DNA of 64,000 nt. Origin: an uncultured Clostridia bacterium (GTDB lineage: Bacteria > Bacillota > Clostridia > Oscillospirales > Ruminococcaceae). The DNA lies in the NCBI GenBank assembly GCA_947383835.1, contig CANDEV010000004.1:62001-126000 (forward strand), given 5' to 3'. The notes under the pieces were generated by a model, which saw nothing but the letters and a program-made list of their open reading frames with translations, searched no databases and was not told the origin of the DNA. Made by a program: the position numbers and the translations under genes. Below, one piece after another: positions 7,710 to 16,101 of this stretch. Numbering within the stretch: the first letter of the stretch is position 1; each line of letters opens with the position of its first letter.

Positions 7710-8477
7710 CTAAACGTGCAGTATCATTCGCACGATCCATATCGCCGCCAAATGCGCGGGATAGAACGCATAGAAAAAGTATTTGTTGACTTTAATTTTA
7801 CTGTTTGTACGCAGGAAAATAAGCGGCGCGGAAAGCAGAGCAAATACCGTCCAGTCCACGCAAAGACCGCCGAGCATGAGGCTTTTCGGGTCATCGGGAT
7901 AACCGCTCCACAATGCGGGTATATACTGCAAAACATACAGCAGCGCGCCTATTGCGGGGTGATTTCTGCATATGTAGAATATCAGCATAAGAACAACGCC
8001 GTTTGCCGAATAGTCGAAATTTATAAAGGACAGCAGCAGAAACGCGGCAATAAACAGCCACCATTTGCGCTCCTTGAAGCCGACCATGGCAATAAGGCTC
8101 ACAAACAGCGTGAAGAAGATGTTCATGTTCATCCATTCCTCGCGCCAGTCGTATGGGTGGAACGCCATGATATAAAGCGGCTGGCTGACGAGGGCAAAAA
8201 TTCCCAGACGTATAAGGTATTTTTTTACATTGCTTGTGTAGAGCAGTCCTACCGTAAGGCAGTACGCAAAAATCGGGAACGCCAGCCGTCCCGCATAGCG
8301 GAATATCGGCATATCCTTGAAAAACGCGCCGCCAACATGGTCTATAAGCATGGAAATTATCGCGATAAGCTTCAAAAGATTTGTGTCAAGGTTTGTTTTC
8401 AGCCGCGGACCGTCCGTCGGTATTACGTCGGGAGTTGTAAGGTACTTCCAAGCCTTTGAGTCGGTAAATTTACTCAT
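7710..8477 (-). CDS. TraX-family membrane protein
   Basis: 255 residues, with about seven hydrophobic helices. The N-terminal IAIISMLIDHVGGAFF, then RYAGRLAFPIFAYCL and a Y..RL..FA..SQPLY segment match the TraX family (F-pilin acetylation protein fold, an acyltransferase-like membrane family). In Firmicutes these are chromosomal and probably acylate a surface or envelope substrate; the exact reaction is unknown. It is the first gene of the minus-strand run down to 4964; its promoter region carries a perfect palindrome (8508-8529). Confidence 0.88.
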   Translation of the reverse strand: MSKFTDSKAWKYLTTPDVIPTDGPRLKTNLDTNLLKLIAIISMLIDHVGGAFFKDMPIFRYAGRLAFPIFAYCLTVGLLYTSNVKKYLIRLGIFALVSQPLYIMAFHPYDWREEWMNMNIFFTLFVSLIAMVGFKERKWWLFIAAFLLLSFINFDYSANGVVLMLIFYICRNHPAIGALLYVLQYIPALWSGYPDDPKSLMLGGLCVDWTVFALLSAPLIFLRTNSKIKVNKYFFYAFYPAHLAAIWIVRMILHV

Positions 8478-8507
8478 TTTACATCATTCCTTTTCTTTTT
8501 TCAACAT

Positions 8508-8529
8508 TAAGCTATATGAATATAGCTTA
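8508..8529. promoter_or_regulatory. Perfect palindrome at the TraX transcription start region
   Basis: TAAGCTATAT and ATATAGCTTA are exact 10-base arms with a 2-base centre. On the minus strand a TATAAT (8533-8538) lies just upstream, so the palindrome falls around the likely transcription start, a position suited to a repressor operator. Confidence 0.55.
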
Positions 8530-8542
8530 TAAATTATACACC

Positions 8543-8560
8543 AAAAAAAAAAAAAAAAAA
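8543..8560. repeat. A18 homopolymer tract
   Basis: Eighteen consecutive A bases just upstream of the TraX TATAAT box; on the minus strand it is a T tract in the -12 to -30 region, where length changes could alter promoter spacing. Confidence 0.9.
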
Positions 8561-8618
8561 CAACGAATTTTTAGTAAATAAATTATTAACATCGGTATAC
8601 AATATGAAATTTACCCCG

Positions 8619-8638
8619 CTGCCCCCCTTAAGGGGGCT
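8619..8638. repeat. GC-rich palindromic repeat, half copy (module A)
   Basis: GCCCCCCTTAAGGGGGC palindrome, the same core as in the repeats at 11211, 47408 and 53203. It lies about 53 bases downstream of the typA stop codon and may help end that transcript. Confidence 0.55.
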
Positions 8639-8691
8639 AACAAGGTAACGGTATATTAATTTTTATGTGCGCGGAAAAACGTGTTTGACGC

Positions 8692-10515
8692 TTAAGCTTT
8701 ATCTTTAGCTCTTTGCTTTGCGCGGAGGTTGTTGTCCAAAATACGCTTTCTTATACGGATAGATTTAGGAGTGATCTCCAACAGCTCATCGTCCGCGATA
8801 AATTCAAGGCTGTCCTCCAGAGAAAGCTTTCTTGGAGGCACAAGTCTCAAAGCGTCGTCCGAACCGCTTGCACGGGTGTTTGTAAGGTGCTTTTTCTTGC
8901 AGACGTTTACGACCAAGTCCTCCACCTTGGGAGACGCGCCAACTATCATACCCTCATAAACGGGAGTGCCTGCGCCTATAAAGAGAGAGCCTCTTTCCTG
9001 GGCGTTGAAAAGACCGTAGGTAACAGCTTCGCCTGTCTCAAAGGAAACGAGAGAGCCTGTATTTCTTCTGGGGATATCTCCCTTATAAGGCTGATAGCTG
9101 TCGAAAATGGAACTTATAACCCCCTCGCCCTTTGTATCTGTGAGGAATTCCGACTTATAGCCGAAAAGTCCTCTGGAGGGTATCAAAAATTCAAGCTTCA
9201 TTCGGCTGCCCACGGGGTTCATGGTCTGCAATTCCGCCTTGCGTGTGCCAAGCTTTTCCATTACAGCGCCCACTGATTCTTCCGGTACGTCAATAACAAC
9301 CTTTTCAACAGGCTCGCACTGAACGCCGTCAATCTCTTTATAAAGCACTCTCGGCGTGGACACGGATAACTCGTACCCCTCGCGGCGCATATTTTCTATA
9401 AGTATAGAGAGGTGCATTTCGCCTCGTCCCGCAACGCGGAAGCTGTCGGTGTTTTCAGTCTCGCTTACGCGGAGGGAAACGTCCCGCAGAATTTCCTTGA
9501 AAAGTCTGTCGCGAAGCTGACGGGAGGTAACAAATTTGCCCTCCCTACCGGCAAATGGACTGTCGTTTACGGAAAATGTCATCTCAACGGTCGGGTCGGA
9601 AATCTTCACAAAAGGTACAGGCTCGTAGCAGTCCGCCGCGCAGAGAGTGTCGCCGATAGTAATATTTTCAATACCCGATATCCAAACGATGTCGCCGACT
9701 TTAGCTTCGTCAACGGGGGTCTTGTTAAGTCCCTCAATTTGATAAAGGGTAACTATCTTGCTGTTAAAGGGCTTTCTGCTTTCGTGGTAATCGCCCACCA
9801 TAACGGGCTGATTTACCTTTATAGTACCTCTTTCAATGCGTCCGATACCAATTCTTCCCACATAATCGTTGTAATCTATTGAAGAAATAAGCATCTGCAT
9901 AGGCTCATCAGGCTCTCCCTGAGGAGCGGGTATGTGCTTTAAAATAGTCTCAAACAGTGGGACAAGGTCAGTGCCGCCGCCGTCAAGTACAAGTGAGGCA
10001 GTACCCGCACGTCCCGAGCAGAAAAGCACGGGGCTTTCGATCTGATCGTCTGTTGCGTCAAGGTCTATAAGAAGCTCCAGCACATCGTCAAGCACCGCTC
10101 TGATACGGGCGTCGGGACGGTCTATCTTGTTTACAACAATAATGATCCTGTGATCCATTTCAAGGGCTTTCTGGAGCACAAATCTTGTCTGGGGCATACA
10201 GCCCTCCGCCGCGTCAACAAGCAGCACAACGCCGTCCACCATTTTAAGGACGCGCTCTACCTCGCCGCCGAAGTCCGCGTGACCCGGGGTGTCGATAATA
10301 TTTATCTTCACGCCGTTGTACATAACGGAAGTATTTTTCGCAAGAATGGTAATACCACGCTCACGCTCCAGATCGTTGGAGTCCATAACGCGTTCCGCAA
10401 CGGTCTGATTTTCTCTGAAAGCGCCGCCCTGCTTCAGCATTTCGTCAACAAGGGTGGTCTTGCCGTGGTCAACGTGGGCAATGATAGCAATGTTCCTTAA
10501 ATCTTCTCTTACCAT
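8692..10515 (-). CDS. typA: Ribosome-associated GTPase TypA/BipA
   Basis: Translational GTPase that binds the 70S ribosome and affects ribosome assembly and stress responses. The 607-residue length is typical. Domains in order: G domain (AHVDHGKTT at 13-21, RERGITI, DTPGHADFGGEV, NKID), EF-Tu-like domain II, EF-G-like domains III and V, and the BipA-specific C-terminal domain ending NNLRAKQRAKDKA. AAAGGA precedes ATG 10515. It is transcribed alone. Confidence 0.97.
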   Translation of the reverse strand: MVREDLRNIAIIAHVDHGKTTLVDEMLKQGGAFRENQTVAERVMDSNDLERERGITILAKNTSVMYNGVKINIIDTPGHADFGGEVERVLKMVDGVVLLVDAAEGCMPQTRFVLQKALEMDHRIIIVVNKIDRPDARIRAVLDDVLELLIDLDATDDQIESPVLFCSGRAGTASLVLDGGGTDLVPLFETILKHIPAPQGEPDEPMQMLISSIDYNDYVGRIGIGRIERGTIKVNQPVMVGDYHESRKPFNSKIVTLYQIEGLNKTPVDEAKVGDIVWISGIENITIGDTLCAADCYEPVPFVKISDPTVEMTFSVNDSPFAGREGKFVTSRQLRDRLFKEILRDVSLRVSETENTDSFRVAGRGEMHLSILIENMRREGYELSVSTPRVLYKEIDGVQCEPVEKVVIDVPEESVGAVMEKLGTRKAELQTMNPVGSRMKLEFLIPSRGLFGYKSEFLTDTKGEGVISSIFDSYQPYKGDIPRRNTGSLVSFETGEAVTYGLFNAQERGSLFIGAGTPVYEGMIVGASPKVEDLVVNVCKKKHLTNTRASGSDDALRLVPPRKLSLEDSLEFIADDELLEITPKSIRIRKRILDNNLRAKQRAKDKA

Positions 10516-10799
10516 AAAAATTTCCTTTCTTTTAGAGCATACTCATATACATTTTAATAAAAGTTTAGCTGTAAACAATCCACAAAAATTGTATATCCAT
10601 ACTATATATTTTAACATTAGGACAAAAAAATATTGATTTTGTCAAAATGCCTATAACCTAAAAAAGCCTTGCAAAAATAAGCTTTGCAAGGTTTTTTATT
10701 AAAAAATATGCCGTTTATTTGCCCGTACCCTTTGGTAATTAATAAAGGTATGCGGTACTTTTATTGCGCGTGACATAGGCGGCATTATCCGTCAAAAAA
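10516..10799. other. Intergenic stretch between tRNA-Tyr and typA
   Basis: No gene is evident. It holds the typA promoter region (AT-rich, with TATAGT-like boxes on the minus strand) and the hairpin at 10667-10697. Confidence 0.6.
10667..10697. terminator. Bidirectional hairpin terminator
   Basis: CCTTGCAAA and TTTGCAAGG form a 9-bp stem with a 7-base loop, flanked by an A run on the left and a T run on the right. It can stop read-through from the tRNA genes. Confidence 0.75.
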
Positions 10800-10824
10800 T
10801 TACGTCCTGTAAAACAGGACGTAA
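10800..10824 (-). terminator. Terminator of the tRNA-Thr/tRNA-Tyr unit
   Basis: TTACGTCCTG and CAGGACGTAA pair perfectly (10 bp, 5-base loop); on the minus strand a T run follows (10793-10798). It begins 4 bases beyond the tRNA-Tyr CCA end. Confidence 0.9.
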
Positions 10825-10827
10825 GCT

Positions 10828-10911
10828 TGGTGGAAGAGGGTGGATTCGAACCACCGAAGCCGAAGCAACAGATTTACAGTCTGCCCCCTTTGGCCACTCG
10901 GGAACTCTTCC
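10828..10911 (-). tRNA. tRNA-Tyr (GTA)
   Basis: 84 bases including an encoded CCA. The acceptor stem pairs GGAAGAG with CTCTTCC, the anticodon loop CTGTAAA gives GTA, and a long variable arm marks it as a class II tRNA, as expected for bacterial Tyr. Confidence 0.95.
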
Positions 10912-10965
10912 GTTGGAAGCTTAAGGCGGAATGTAAAATATTCCAACCTCAAAACTACATAAAAA

Positions 10966-11041
10966 TGGAGCTGGTGGACGGACTCGAACCCCCGACCTGC
11001 TGATTACAAATCAGCTGCTCTACCAACTGAGCTACACCAGC
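10966..11041 (-). tRNA. tRNA-Thr (TGT)
   Basis: 76 bases including the encoded CCA. Acceptor GCTGGTG/CACCAGC, anticodon stem GCTGA/TCAGC with loop TTTGTAA (TGT), T loop TTCGAGT. It shares the consensus promoter 11077-11105 with tRNA-Tyr, 54 bases downstream. Confidence 0.95.
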
Positions 11042-11076
11042 TTACCTAAAAGCCTGCTCTTTCAAGCGACTTGTTT

Positions 11077-11105
11077 ATTATATCATACCCAAAATGTTTT
11101 GTCAA
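11077..11105 (-). promoter_or_regulatory. Consensus promoter for tRNA-Thr and tRNA-Tyr
   Basis: TTGACA and TATAAT, both perfect, with 17 bases between them on the minus strand; 35 bases before the tRNA-Thr 5' end. Confidence 0.85.
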
Positions 11106-11210
11106 TACTCATTTTTATTTTTTACATTTTATTCATAAATCGAGCAAAACCGTCAAAAGCTGTCAATTGCTCAATATACATTATCGGCTGTAAACCGCCT
11201 GCGCTTTTTG

Positions 11211-11291
11211 CCCGCCCCTTGAGGGGCTTATAAGGAGAGCCGCCCCACACATCCAACTGTGGGGTGACTCCGCCCGCGGGGGCTTCCCCGC
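11211..11291. repeat. GC-rich palindromic repeat, complete copy abutting tRNA-Pro
   Basis: Module A (CGCCCCTTGAGGGGCTT) is joined by about 30 bases to module B (GGGGTGACTCCGCCCGCGG then GGGCTTCCCCGC). The right end touches the encoded CCA of tRNA-Pro at 11292. In this copy the middle can also form a CCCCACA/TGTGGGG stem. Related copies are at 42366, 47408 and 53203. Confidence 0.75.
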
Positions 11292-11368
11292 TGGTCGGGG
11301 CGACAGGACTTGAACCTGCGGCATCTTGGTCCCAAACCAAGCACTCTACCAAACTGAGTTACGCCCCG
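11292..11368 (-). tRNA. tRNA-Pro (TGG)
   Basis: 77 bases with encoded ACCA. Acceptor CGGGGCG/CGCCCCG, anticodon stem CTTGG/CCAAG with loop TTTGGGA (TGG), T loop TTCAAGT. Own consensus promoter upstream; a GC-rich repeat begins directly at its 3' end. Confidence 0.95.
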
Positions 11369-11387
11369 AAAAAAAGATAGCTTTAAC

Positions 11388-11416
11388 ATTATAACTCGTT
11401 TTGTGGGATTTGTCAA
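11388..11416 (-). promoter_or_regulatory. Consensus promoter for tRNA-Pro
   Basis: Perfect TTGACA and TATAAT on the minus strand, 17 bases apart, about 20 bases before the tRNA. Confidence 0.85.
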
Positions 11417-11470
11417 GAGGTTTTGGCAAAAAAATGCTCATTTTTTTATAAATAAATTCCCTAAAAAGGG

Positions 11471-11499
11471 TTGAAATTTATAGAACAAAATGTTATAAT
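11471..11499 (+). promoter_or_regulatory. Promoter of the ATP synthase operon
   Basis: TTGAAA and TATAAT, 17 bases apart, about 70 bases before atpI. Confidence 0.7.
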
Positions 11500-11571
11500 A
11501 ATTAGGTATACTTGTGGACTGTTTTAAGAAAAAAATGCGCGGCGCAGCATGGGAAAGGATTGTATAACGAT

Positions 11572-12063
11572 ATGTCAAAAGGATTTTTAAGCGATATGAT
11601 ATGCCGTGAGCTTAAATTTCTTGTTCCGCGCGCGCTTTTTTTTGACGTGATAGTCTACATTATCTCGCTGCCTGTGTATAAGCTTTGCGCGGACGTCCCT
11701 CTGGGGCTTTTGGCGGGTACGGCAGTCATGCTCCTTAATTTTATAATACTCGGGCTGTCCTCCGAGAGAGCGGTGGAAAAAACGCTGTCAATGGCAAAGG
11801 GCTATATGTTCGGGTCTTATATGATAAGGCTGCTTATTACAGGACTGCTTTTTTACGCAGGTGTAACGTTTCCGCAGATAAATCTTCTCGCGGCGGCTAT
11901 ACCGCAGCTTTACCCGAAGCTTGCGTACACAACGGATGCGGCGTTAAAAGGCGGCGGAGAAGCTGTGCGGCGGCTGAAGCGGGGAGGCGAGACCGTGCGG
12001 ATACTCCCCAAAACGCGGAAGTCTGACGACGAGGCGGCGAGGCTGAAAAGGAAAGGAGGGTGA
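11572..12063 (+). CDS. atpI: ATP synthase subunit I-like membrane protein
   Basis: 163 residues. Four hydrophobic helices lie at about 15-35, 40-58, 78-98 and a weaker one near 105, followed by a basic tail of about 50 residues (KRGGETVRILPKTRK). Position directly before atpB (4-base gap) and membrane topology fit AtpI, which assists Na+/H+ supply or c-ring assembly; the sequence itself is poorly conserved, as is usual for this subunit. The ATG at 11572 is chosen (AAAGGA about 12 bases upstream) over an earlier in-frame start at 11512 that would lie close to the -10 box. Confidence 0.75.
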   Translation: MSKGFLSDMICRELKFLVPRALFFDVIVYIISLPVYKLCADVPLGLLAGTAVMLLNFIILGLSSERAVEKTLSMAKGYMFGSYMIRLLITGLLFYAGVTFPQINLLAAAIPQLYPKLAYTTDAALKGGGEAVRRLKRGGETVRILPKTRKSDDEAARLKRKGG

Positions 12064-12067
12064 AATC

Positions 12068-12811
12068 ATGGGATTTGAGGTAAATGTAGAAGGACCGAGA
12101 CGAATGTTCAGTATTCTGTCGGAGTCCGGCGAGCCTGTCTTCTCCATATCCGAATCGGTTGTGACCGGTTGGCTTGTTATTCTTATCGTTCTTGCTGTTT
12201 GTCTTATACTTACAAAGGACTTGAAGAAAGTCCCCGAGACGAAGCGGCAGTGCGCTGCGGAGTACATTGTCAACACCGTGAACAATATGGTAAAGGTCAA
12301 TATGGATAACGAGTCGATAGCCTACGCTCCCTACATTGCCGCGGTTTTCGCTTATATCATTATAGGAACGCTTATTTCTATGATAGGCTTCAGAAGCATC
12401 ACGGCGGATATAAGCGTTACCGGAGGTTTGGCTGTAATGACATTTGTGCTGATAACCTACACCAAGATACGTTGTCACGGCGTGGGCGGCTATTTGAAGC
12501 AGTTCATAAACCCGCTCAACATCATAAGCGAGGTTGCGACTCCTGTGGCTATGGCGCTGCGTCTTTTCGGAAACGTAGCGGGCGGCATGATAATTACGCT
12601 GATCCTCTATCTTGCTCTGGGTGCTGCCAGCGGTGCGCTCTACAACGTTATGGGAATACCGCCCATTCAGGACGTGGGTTATGTTTTCAACATTTTCCAG
12701 ATCGGTATTCCGGCAGTTCTGTCGATATATTTCGACCTGTTCTCCGGAGCGATACAGTCATATGTATTCATCATGCTTACTATGGCTTACATCAAAATGG
12801 GCAAGGAATAA
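12068..12811 (+). CDS. atpB: F-type ATP synthase subunit a
   Basis: 247 residues, membrane stator subunit that carries the ion half-channels. The essential Arg is in MALRLFGNVAGG, and the downstream helix with PAVLSIYFDLFSGAIQSYVF holds the conserved Gln of the exit channel. GGAGGGTGAAATC precedes the ATG, and the atpI stop lies within that site, which indicates translational coupling. A 167-base gap separates it from atpE. Confidence 0.95.
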   Translation: MGFEVNVEGPRRMFSILSESGEPVFSISESVVTGWLVILIVLAVCLILTKDLKKVPETKRQCAAEYIVNTVNNMVKVNMDNESIAYAPYIAAVFAYIIIGTLISMIGFRSITADISVTGGLAVMTFVLITYTKIRCHGVGGYLKQFINPLNIISEVATPVAMALRLFGNVAGGMIITLILYLALGAASGALYNVMGIPPIQDVGYVFNIFQIGIPAVLSIYFDLFSGAIQSYVFIMLTMAYIKMGKE

Positions 12812-12978
12812 TGCCCGAATACTGAAATTTTATTGAAAAATTTACAGCCGCTTTCAAGAAAAAGGCTTGACCTTTTCATATGCGGGCTTGTGCAGATGTT
12901 TATTTGCATTTTGATAAAATTTCAGCATAACAAGCAGGGTTTTGGTCCCCTTAAAAAATTTTTTGGAGGTAAAATTCT

Positions 12979-13257
12979 ATGGAAAACGAAGCTTTATTGA
13001 ATGCACAGGCAACTGTTCTTGCAGGTCAGGCTATTGGCGCGGGACTTGCAATGATCGCAGGTATCGGACCGGGTATCGGTGAAGGCTACGCGGTAGGAAA
13101 GGCGATCGAGACTATCGGCAGACAGCCCGAGATCAAGAGCACAGCTACATCTACAATGTTCATCGGCTGCGCGGTTGCCGAGACAACGGGTATCTACGGC
13201 TTGTTCGTGGCTATCATGCTTCTGTTCGCAAATCCGTTCCTCAAGTTCCTCGGCTAA
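12979..13257 (+). CDS. atpE: F-type ATP synthase subunit c, Na+-type ion site
   Basis: 92 residues forming a hairpin of two membrane helices (about 14-45 and 55-88) joined by the polar loop GRQPEIKS; rings of this protein carry the translocated ion. The essential carboxylate is Glu68 in AVAETTGIYG. Neighbouring residues match the Na+ site of known sodium rotors: Val66, Thr69 (Ser/Thr position), Thr70 and Tyr73 on helix 2. On helix 1 the position that is Gln in Ilyobacter is Glu35 (GPGIGEGYAVG), giving the two-carboxylate variant described for Fusobacterium. So Na+ coupling is likely by inference from family knowledge. TTTGGAGGTAAAATTCT precedes the start. Confidence 0.95.
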   Translation: MENEALLNAQATVLAGQAIGAGLAMIAGIGPGIGEGYAVGKAIETIGRQPEIKSTATSTMFIGCAVAETTGIYGLFVAIMLLFANPFLKFLG

Positions 13258-13307
13258 TTTGAACGGGATTTAAAAATTTATGCAGAACAGGAGGCAGTAA
13301 TCAGCCC

Positions 13308-13811
13308 ATGAATCATGTTAATTTAGATTTCTTTTCGATCGAACTGACTACCATTATAGGCACGATCATAAACACGTTGATTCTGTTTCTGGTTTTAAGG
13401 CACTTCCTTTTCGACAAGGTGAACGCGGTGCTGGATTCCCGCAAAAACGAGGTCGCCAACACTTATAAGGAGGCGGACGCGGCTCTTACGAACGCAAAGC
13501 AGCTTGAAAGCGAATACACCGAAAAGCTGTCGGCGGCTAAGGAGGAATCCGCGGAGATCGTCAAAAACGCCACCAAGAAAGCCCAGTCCCGCTCCGACGA
13601 GATCATTGCGGACGCCAAAAACGAGGCGAGGGGCATTGTTGACAAGGCTAACGCCGATATTGAAAAGGAGAAAAAACGCGCCGTCAACCAGATCAAAGAC
13701 GAGATATCCGACATGGCGCTGTCCATTGCTTCTCGGGTAGTTTCCAAGGAGATCGACGGAAAGACCCACGAGAAGCTTATCGAAAGCTTTATCGACGAAA
13801 TCGGCGAATAG
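13308..13811 (+). CDS. atpF: F-type ATP synthase subunit b
   Basis: 167 residues. A single N-terminal membrane helix (about 14-32, IIGTIINTLILFLVLRHFLF) is followed by a long charged alpha-helical/coiled-coil stalk rich in Ala, Glu and Lys that dimerises and reaches delta at the top of F1. AGGAGG lies about 12 bases before the ATG. Normal operon position between c and delta. Confidence 0.95.
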   Translation: MNHVNLDFFSIELTTIIGTIINTLILFLVLRHFLFDKVNAVLDSRKNEVANTYKEADAALTNAKQLESEYTEKLSAAKEESAEIVKNATKKAQSRSDEIIADAKNEARGIVDKANADIEKEKKRAVNQIKDEISDMALSIASRVVSKEIDGKTHEKLIESFIDEIGE

Positions 13812-13844
13812 TCCGCCGTTTCGGGAAAGGAACAGGCATTTACT

Positions 13845-14387
13845 ATGACGGGTACAGTTGAAAAAGTATACTCGGAGGCAGTTTTTGAGCTTGCAAAGGA
13901 ACAAAGCCGCACCGACGAGATAAAGGACGAACTGGCTTCCCTTGCCGTCGTTTTTAACGACAACCCCGAGCTGGGAAAGCTTTTGTCCGCTCCCACCGTG
14001 AGCATTGGAGAAAAGCTGGAGCTTGTTGAAAAGCTTTTCAAGGGCAAGGTTTCGGATACGTCCTACAATCTTCTGTGCGTTGTTACCGAAAAGGGAAGAG
14101 CAAGATTTATTCCCTCGATTGCGGAGGACTACAAAAACCGCTGGTACGAAATGAAAAATATCGCCGAGGTAAAGGTCACCACAAGCGTGCCCCTCAGCGA
14201 AAGCCTTAAGGCTAAGCTTAAAGCAAAGCTTGAAAAGGTCTGGGGTAAATCGGTCATTCTCACCGAGACCGTTGACCCCGACATCATGGGAGGAATTGTT
14301 GTGAACTACGGCAATACTATGATGGACGGCTCCGTAAAGGCTAAGCTTGAAGCGATTCAGAAGCAGATAAAGGGCATTATCGCTTAA
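13845..14387 (+). CDS. atpH: F-type ATP synthase subunit delta
   Basis: 180 residues, the OSCP/delta family length; it links the b dimer to the alpha/beta crown. The N-terminal helical domain starts VEKVYSEAVFELAKEQ, and the conserved C-terminal segment is VDPDIMGGIVVNYGNTMMDG with the closing KLEAIQKQIKG. It starts 33 bases after atpF. Confidence 0.95.
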   Translation: MTGTVEKVYSEAVFELAKEQSRTDEIKDELASLAVVFNDNPELGKLLSAPTVSIGEKLELVEKLFKGKVSDTSYNLLCVVTEKGRARFIPSIAEDYKNRWYEMKNIAEVKVTTSVPLSESLKAKLKAKLEKVWGKSVILTETVDPDIMGGIVVNYGNTMMDGSVKAKLEAIQKQIKGIIA

Positions 14388-14482
14388 AAAGCTTTTGAAA
14401 AAATTTGATTTGGTGAAATTCCCCAAATCGGGAGCCATGCTGCTTTAAGTATGGTATCTCTTAGAAAGGATGGTTATTTCCA

Positions 14483-15997
14483 ATGGATTTACGCCCCGAT
14501 GAAATTACAGGCATAATCAAGGACCAGATAAAGAATTATCAGTCCAAGATAGAGCTTACCGACATCGGTACTGTTGTAACCGTGGGAGACGGTATTGCCA
14601 GAATTCACGGACTTGAAAACTGTATGTCCGGTGAATTGCTGGAGTTTGAAAACGGCGTGAACGCTATGGCTCTGAACCTTGAGCGGGACTTTGTCGGCGC
14701 TGTTATGCTTGGTTCGGACGCTGATATTAAGGAAGGCGACACCGTTAAAAGCACCGGCAAGATCGTTTCCGTTCCCGTTGGTGAGGAGCTTCTGGGCAGA
14801 GTCGTAAACTCTCTCGGTCAGCCTATCGACGGAAAAGGCGCAATTCTTACCGATAAAACAATGCCAATCGAGCGTACAGCTTCGGGCATTATCACAAGAA
14901 AATCCGTAGACAGACCTTTGCAGACAGGTATCAAGGCTATCGACTCCATGATCCCTATAGGACGGGGTCAGCGTGAGCTTATCATAGGCGACCGCCAGAC
15001 AGGTAAGACTGCTATCGCTCTCGATACCATTATCAATCAGAAGGACAAGGACGTTATCTGTATCTATGTTGCAATAGGTCAGAAGCGTTCAACAGTCGCA
15101 AACGTTGTTGACACCCTTGAAAAGAACGGAGCTATGGGCTACACTATCGTTGTTTCCGCAACGGCTTCGGAGCTTGCTCCGCTTCAGTACATCGCTCCCT
15201 ATTCGGGCTGTGCAATGGGTGAATATTTCTTAGAGCAGGGCAAGGACGTTCTGTGTATTTACGACGACCTTTCAAAGCACGCTGTTGCTTACCGTGCGCT
15301 TTCTTTGCTGCTTAAGAGACCGCCAGGACGTGAGGCTTACCCCGGAGACGTATTCTACCTCCACTCACGTTTGCTGGAGAGAGCTTGTAACCTCAACGAG
15401 AATTACGGCGGCGGTTCGCTTACCGCTCTGCCTATTATCGAGACACAAGCAGGCGACGTTTCCGCGTACATTCCGACCAACGTAATCTCCATTACCGACG
15501 GTCAGATATTCCTTGAAACAGACCTGTTCAACTCAGGTGTAAGACCTGCCGTAAACCCGGGTATTTCGGTATCCCGTGTCGGCGGCGCGGCTCAGATAAA
15601 GGCTATGAAAAAAGTTTCAGGCTCATTGAAGCTGACCTATTCTCAGTACCGTGAGCTTCAGTCCTTCTCCCAGTTCGGTTCCGACCTGGACAAGGATACA
15701 AAGGAGCGTCTCGCGCTGGGTGAAAGAGTTGTTGAGGTTCTTAAGCAGGGAAGAAACACTCCGCTTACCGTTGAGCACCAGGTGCTTATAATCTATGCGG
15801 TAACTCACGGCTACCTCAGGGATATCCCCCTTGAGCTTGTTTCGGAATTTGAGGCGGAGATGTTTGATTACGCCGATGAAGCCCACCCCGATATAATCGC
15901 TTCTATCAAGGAAACAAAAGACCTTACAAAGGAAAACGAGGAAGCTCTCAAGGAGATGCTGAACGAGTTTGTTAAAAAGTTCCTTTCGGATAAGTAG
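14483..15997 (+). CDS. atpA: F-type ATP synthase subunit alpha
   Basis: 504 residues. The N-terminal beta barrel is followed by the nucleotide-binding domain with P-loop GDRQTGKT at 169-176 and the family signature PAVNPGISVSRVGGAAQ; the C-terminal helical domain ends in KKFLSDK. Alpha binds non-catalytic nucleotide and alternates with beta in the F1 hexamer. AGAAAGGATGGTTATTTCCA precedes the start. Confidence 0.97.
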   Translation: MDLRPDEITGIIKDQIKNYQSKIELTDIGTVVTVGDGIARIHGLENCMSGELLEFENGVNAMALNLERDFVGAVMLGSDADIKEGDTVKSTGKIVSVPVGEELLGRVVNSLGQPIDGKGAILTDKTMPIERTASGIITRKSVDRPLQTGIKAIDSMIPIGRGQRELIIGDRQTGKTAIALDTIINQKDKDVICIYVAIGQKRSTVANVVDTLEKNGAMGYTIVVSATASELAPLQYIAPYSGCAMGEYFLEQGKDVLCIYDDLSKHAVAYRALSLLLKRPPGREAYPGDVFYLHSRLLERACNLNENYGGGSLTALPIIETQAGDVSAYIPTNVISITDGQIFLETDLFNSGVRPAVNPGISVSRVGGAAQIKAMKKVSGSLKLTYSQYRELQSFSQFGSDLDKDTKERLALGERVVEVLKQGRNTPLTVEHQVLIIYAVTHGYLRDIPLELVSEFEAEMFDYADEAHPDIIASIKETKDLTKENEEALKEMLNEFVKKFLSDK

Positions 15998-16101
15998 GAT
16001 ATATCGTAAATTTAATATCGGAGGAAATGATTTGGGCGAAGCTGTTTCCTGCTTCTTGCCTCCGATCATCCCGCCTCTGATAGGGAAGGAGTGTGCGTCC
16101 G

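Noticed and set aside
11211..11368. Integrated element or attachment site at the tRNA-Pro 3' end
   Set aside because: The adjoining sequence is the dispersed GC-rich repeat; no integrase and no duplicate of the tRNA end were found in the window.
13395..14438. Long minus-strand open frame opposite atpF and atpH
   Set aside because: Antisense shadow of two certain ATP synthase genes.
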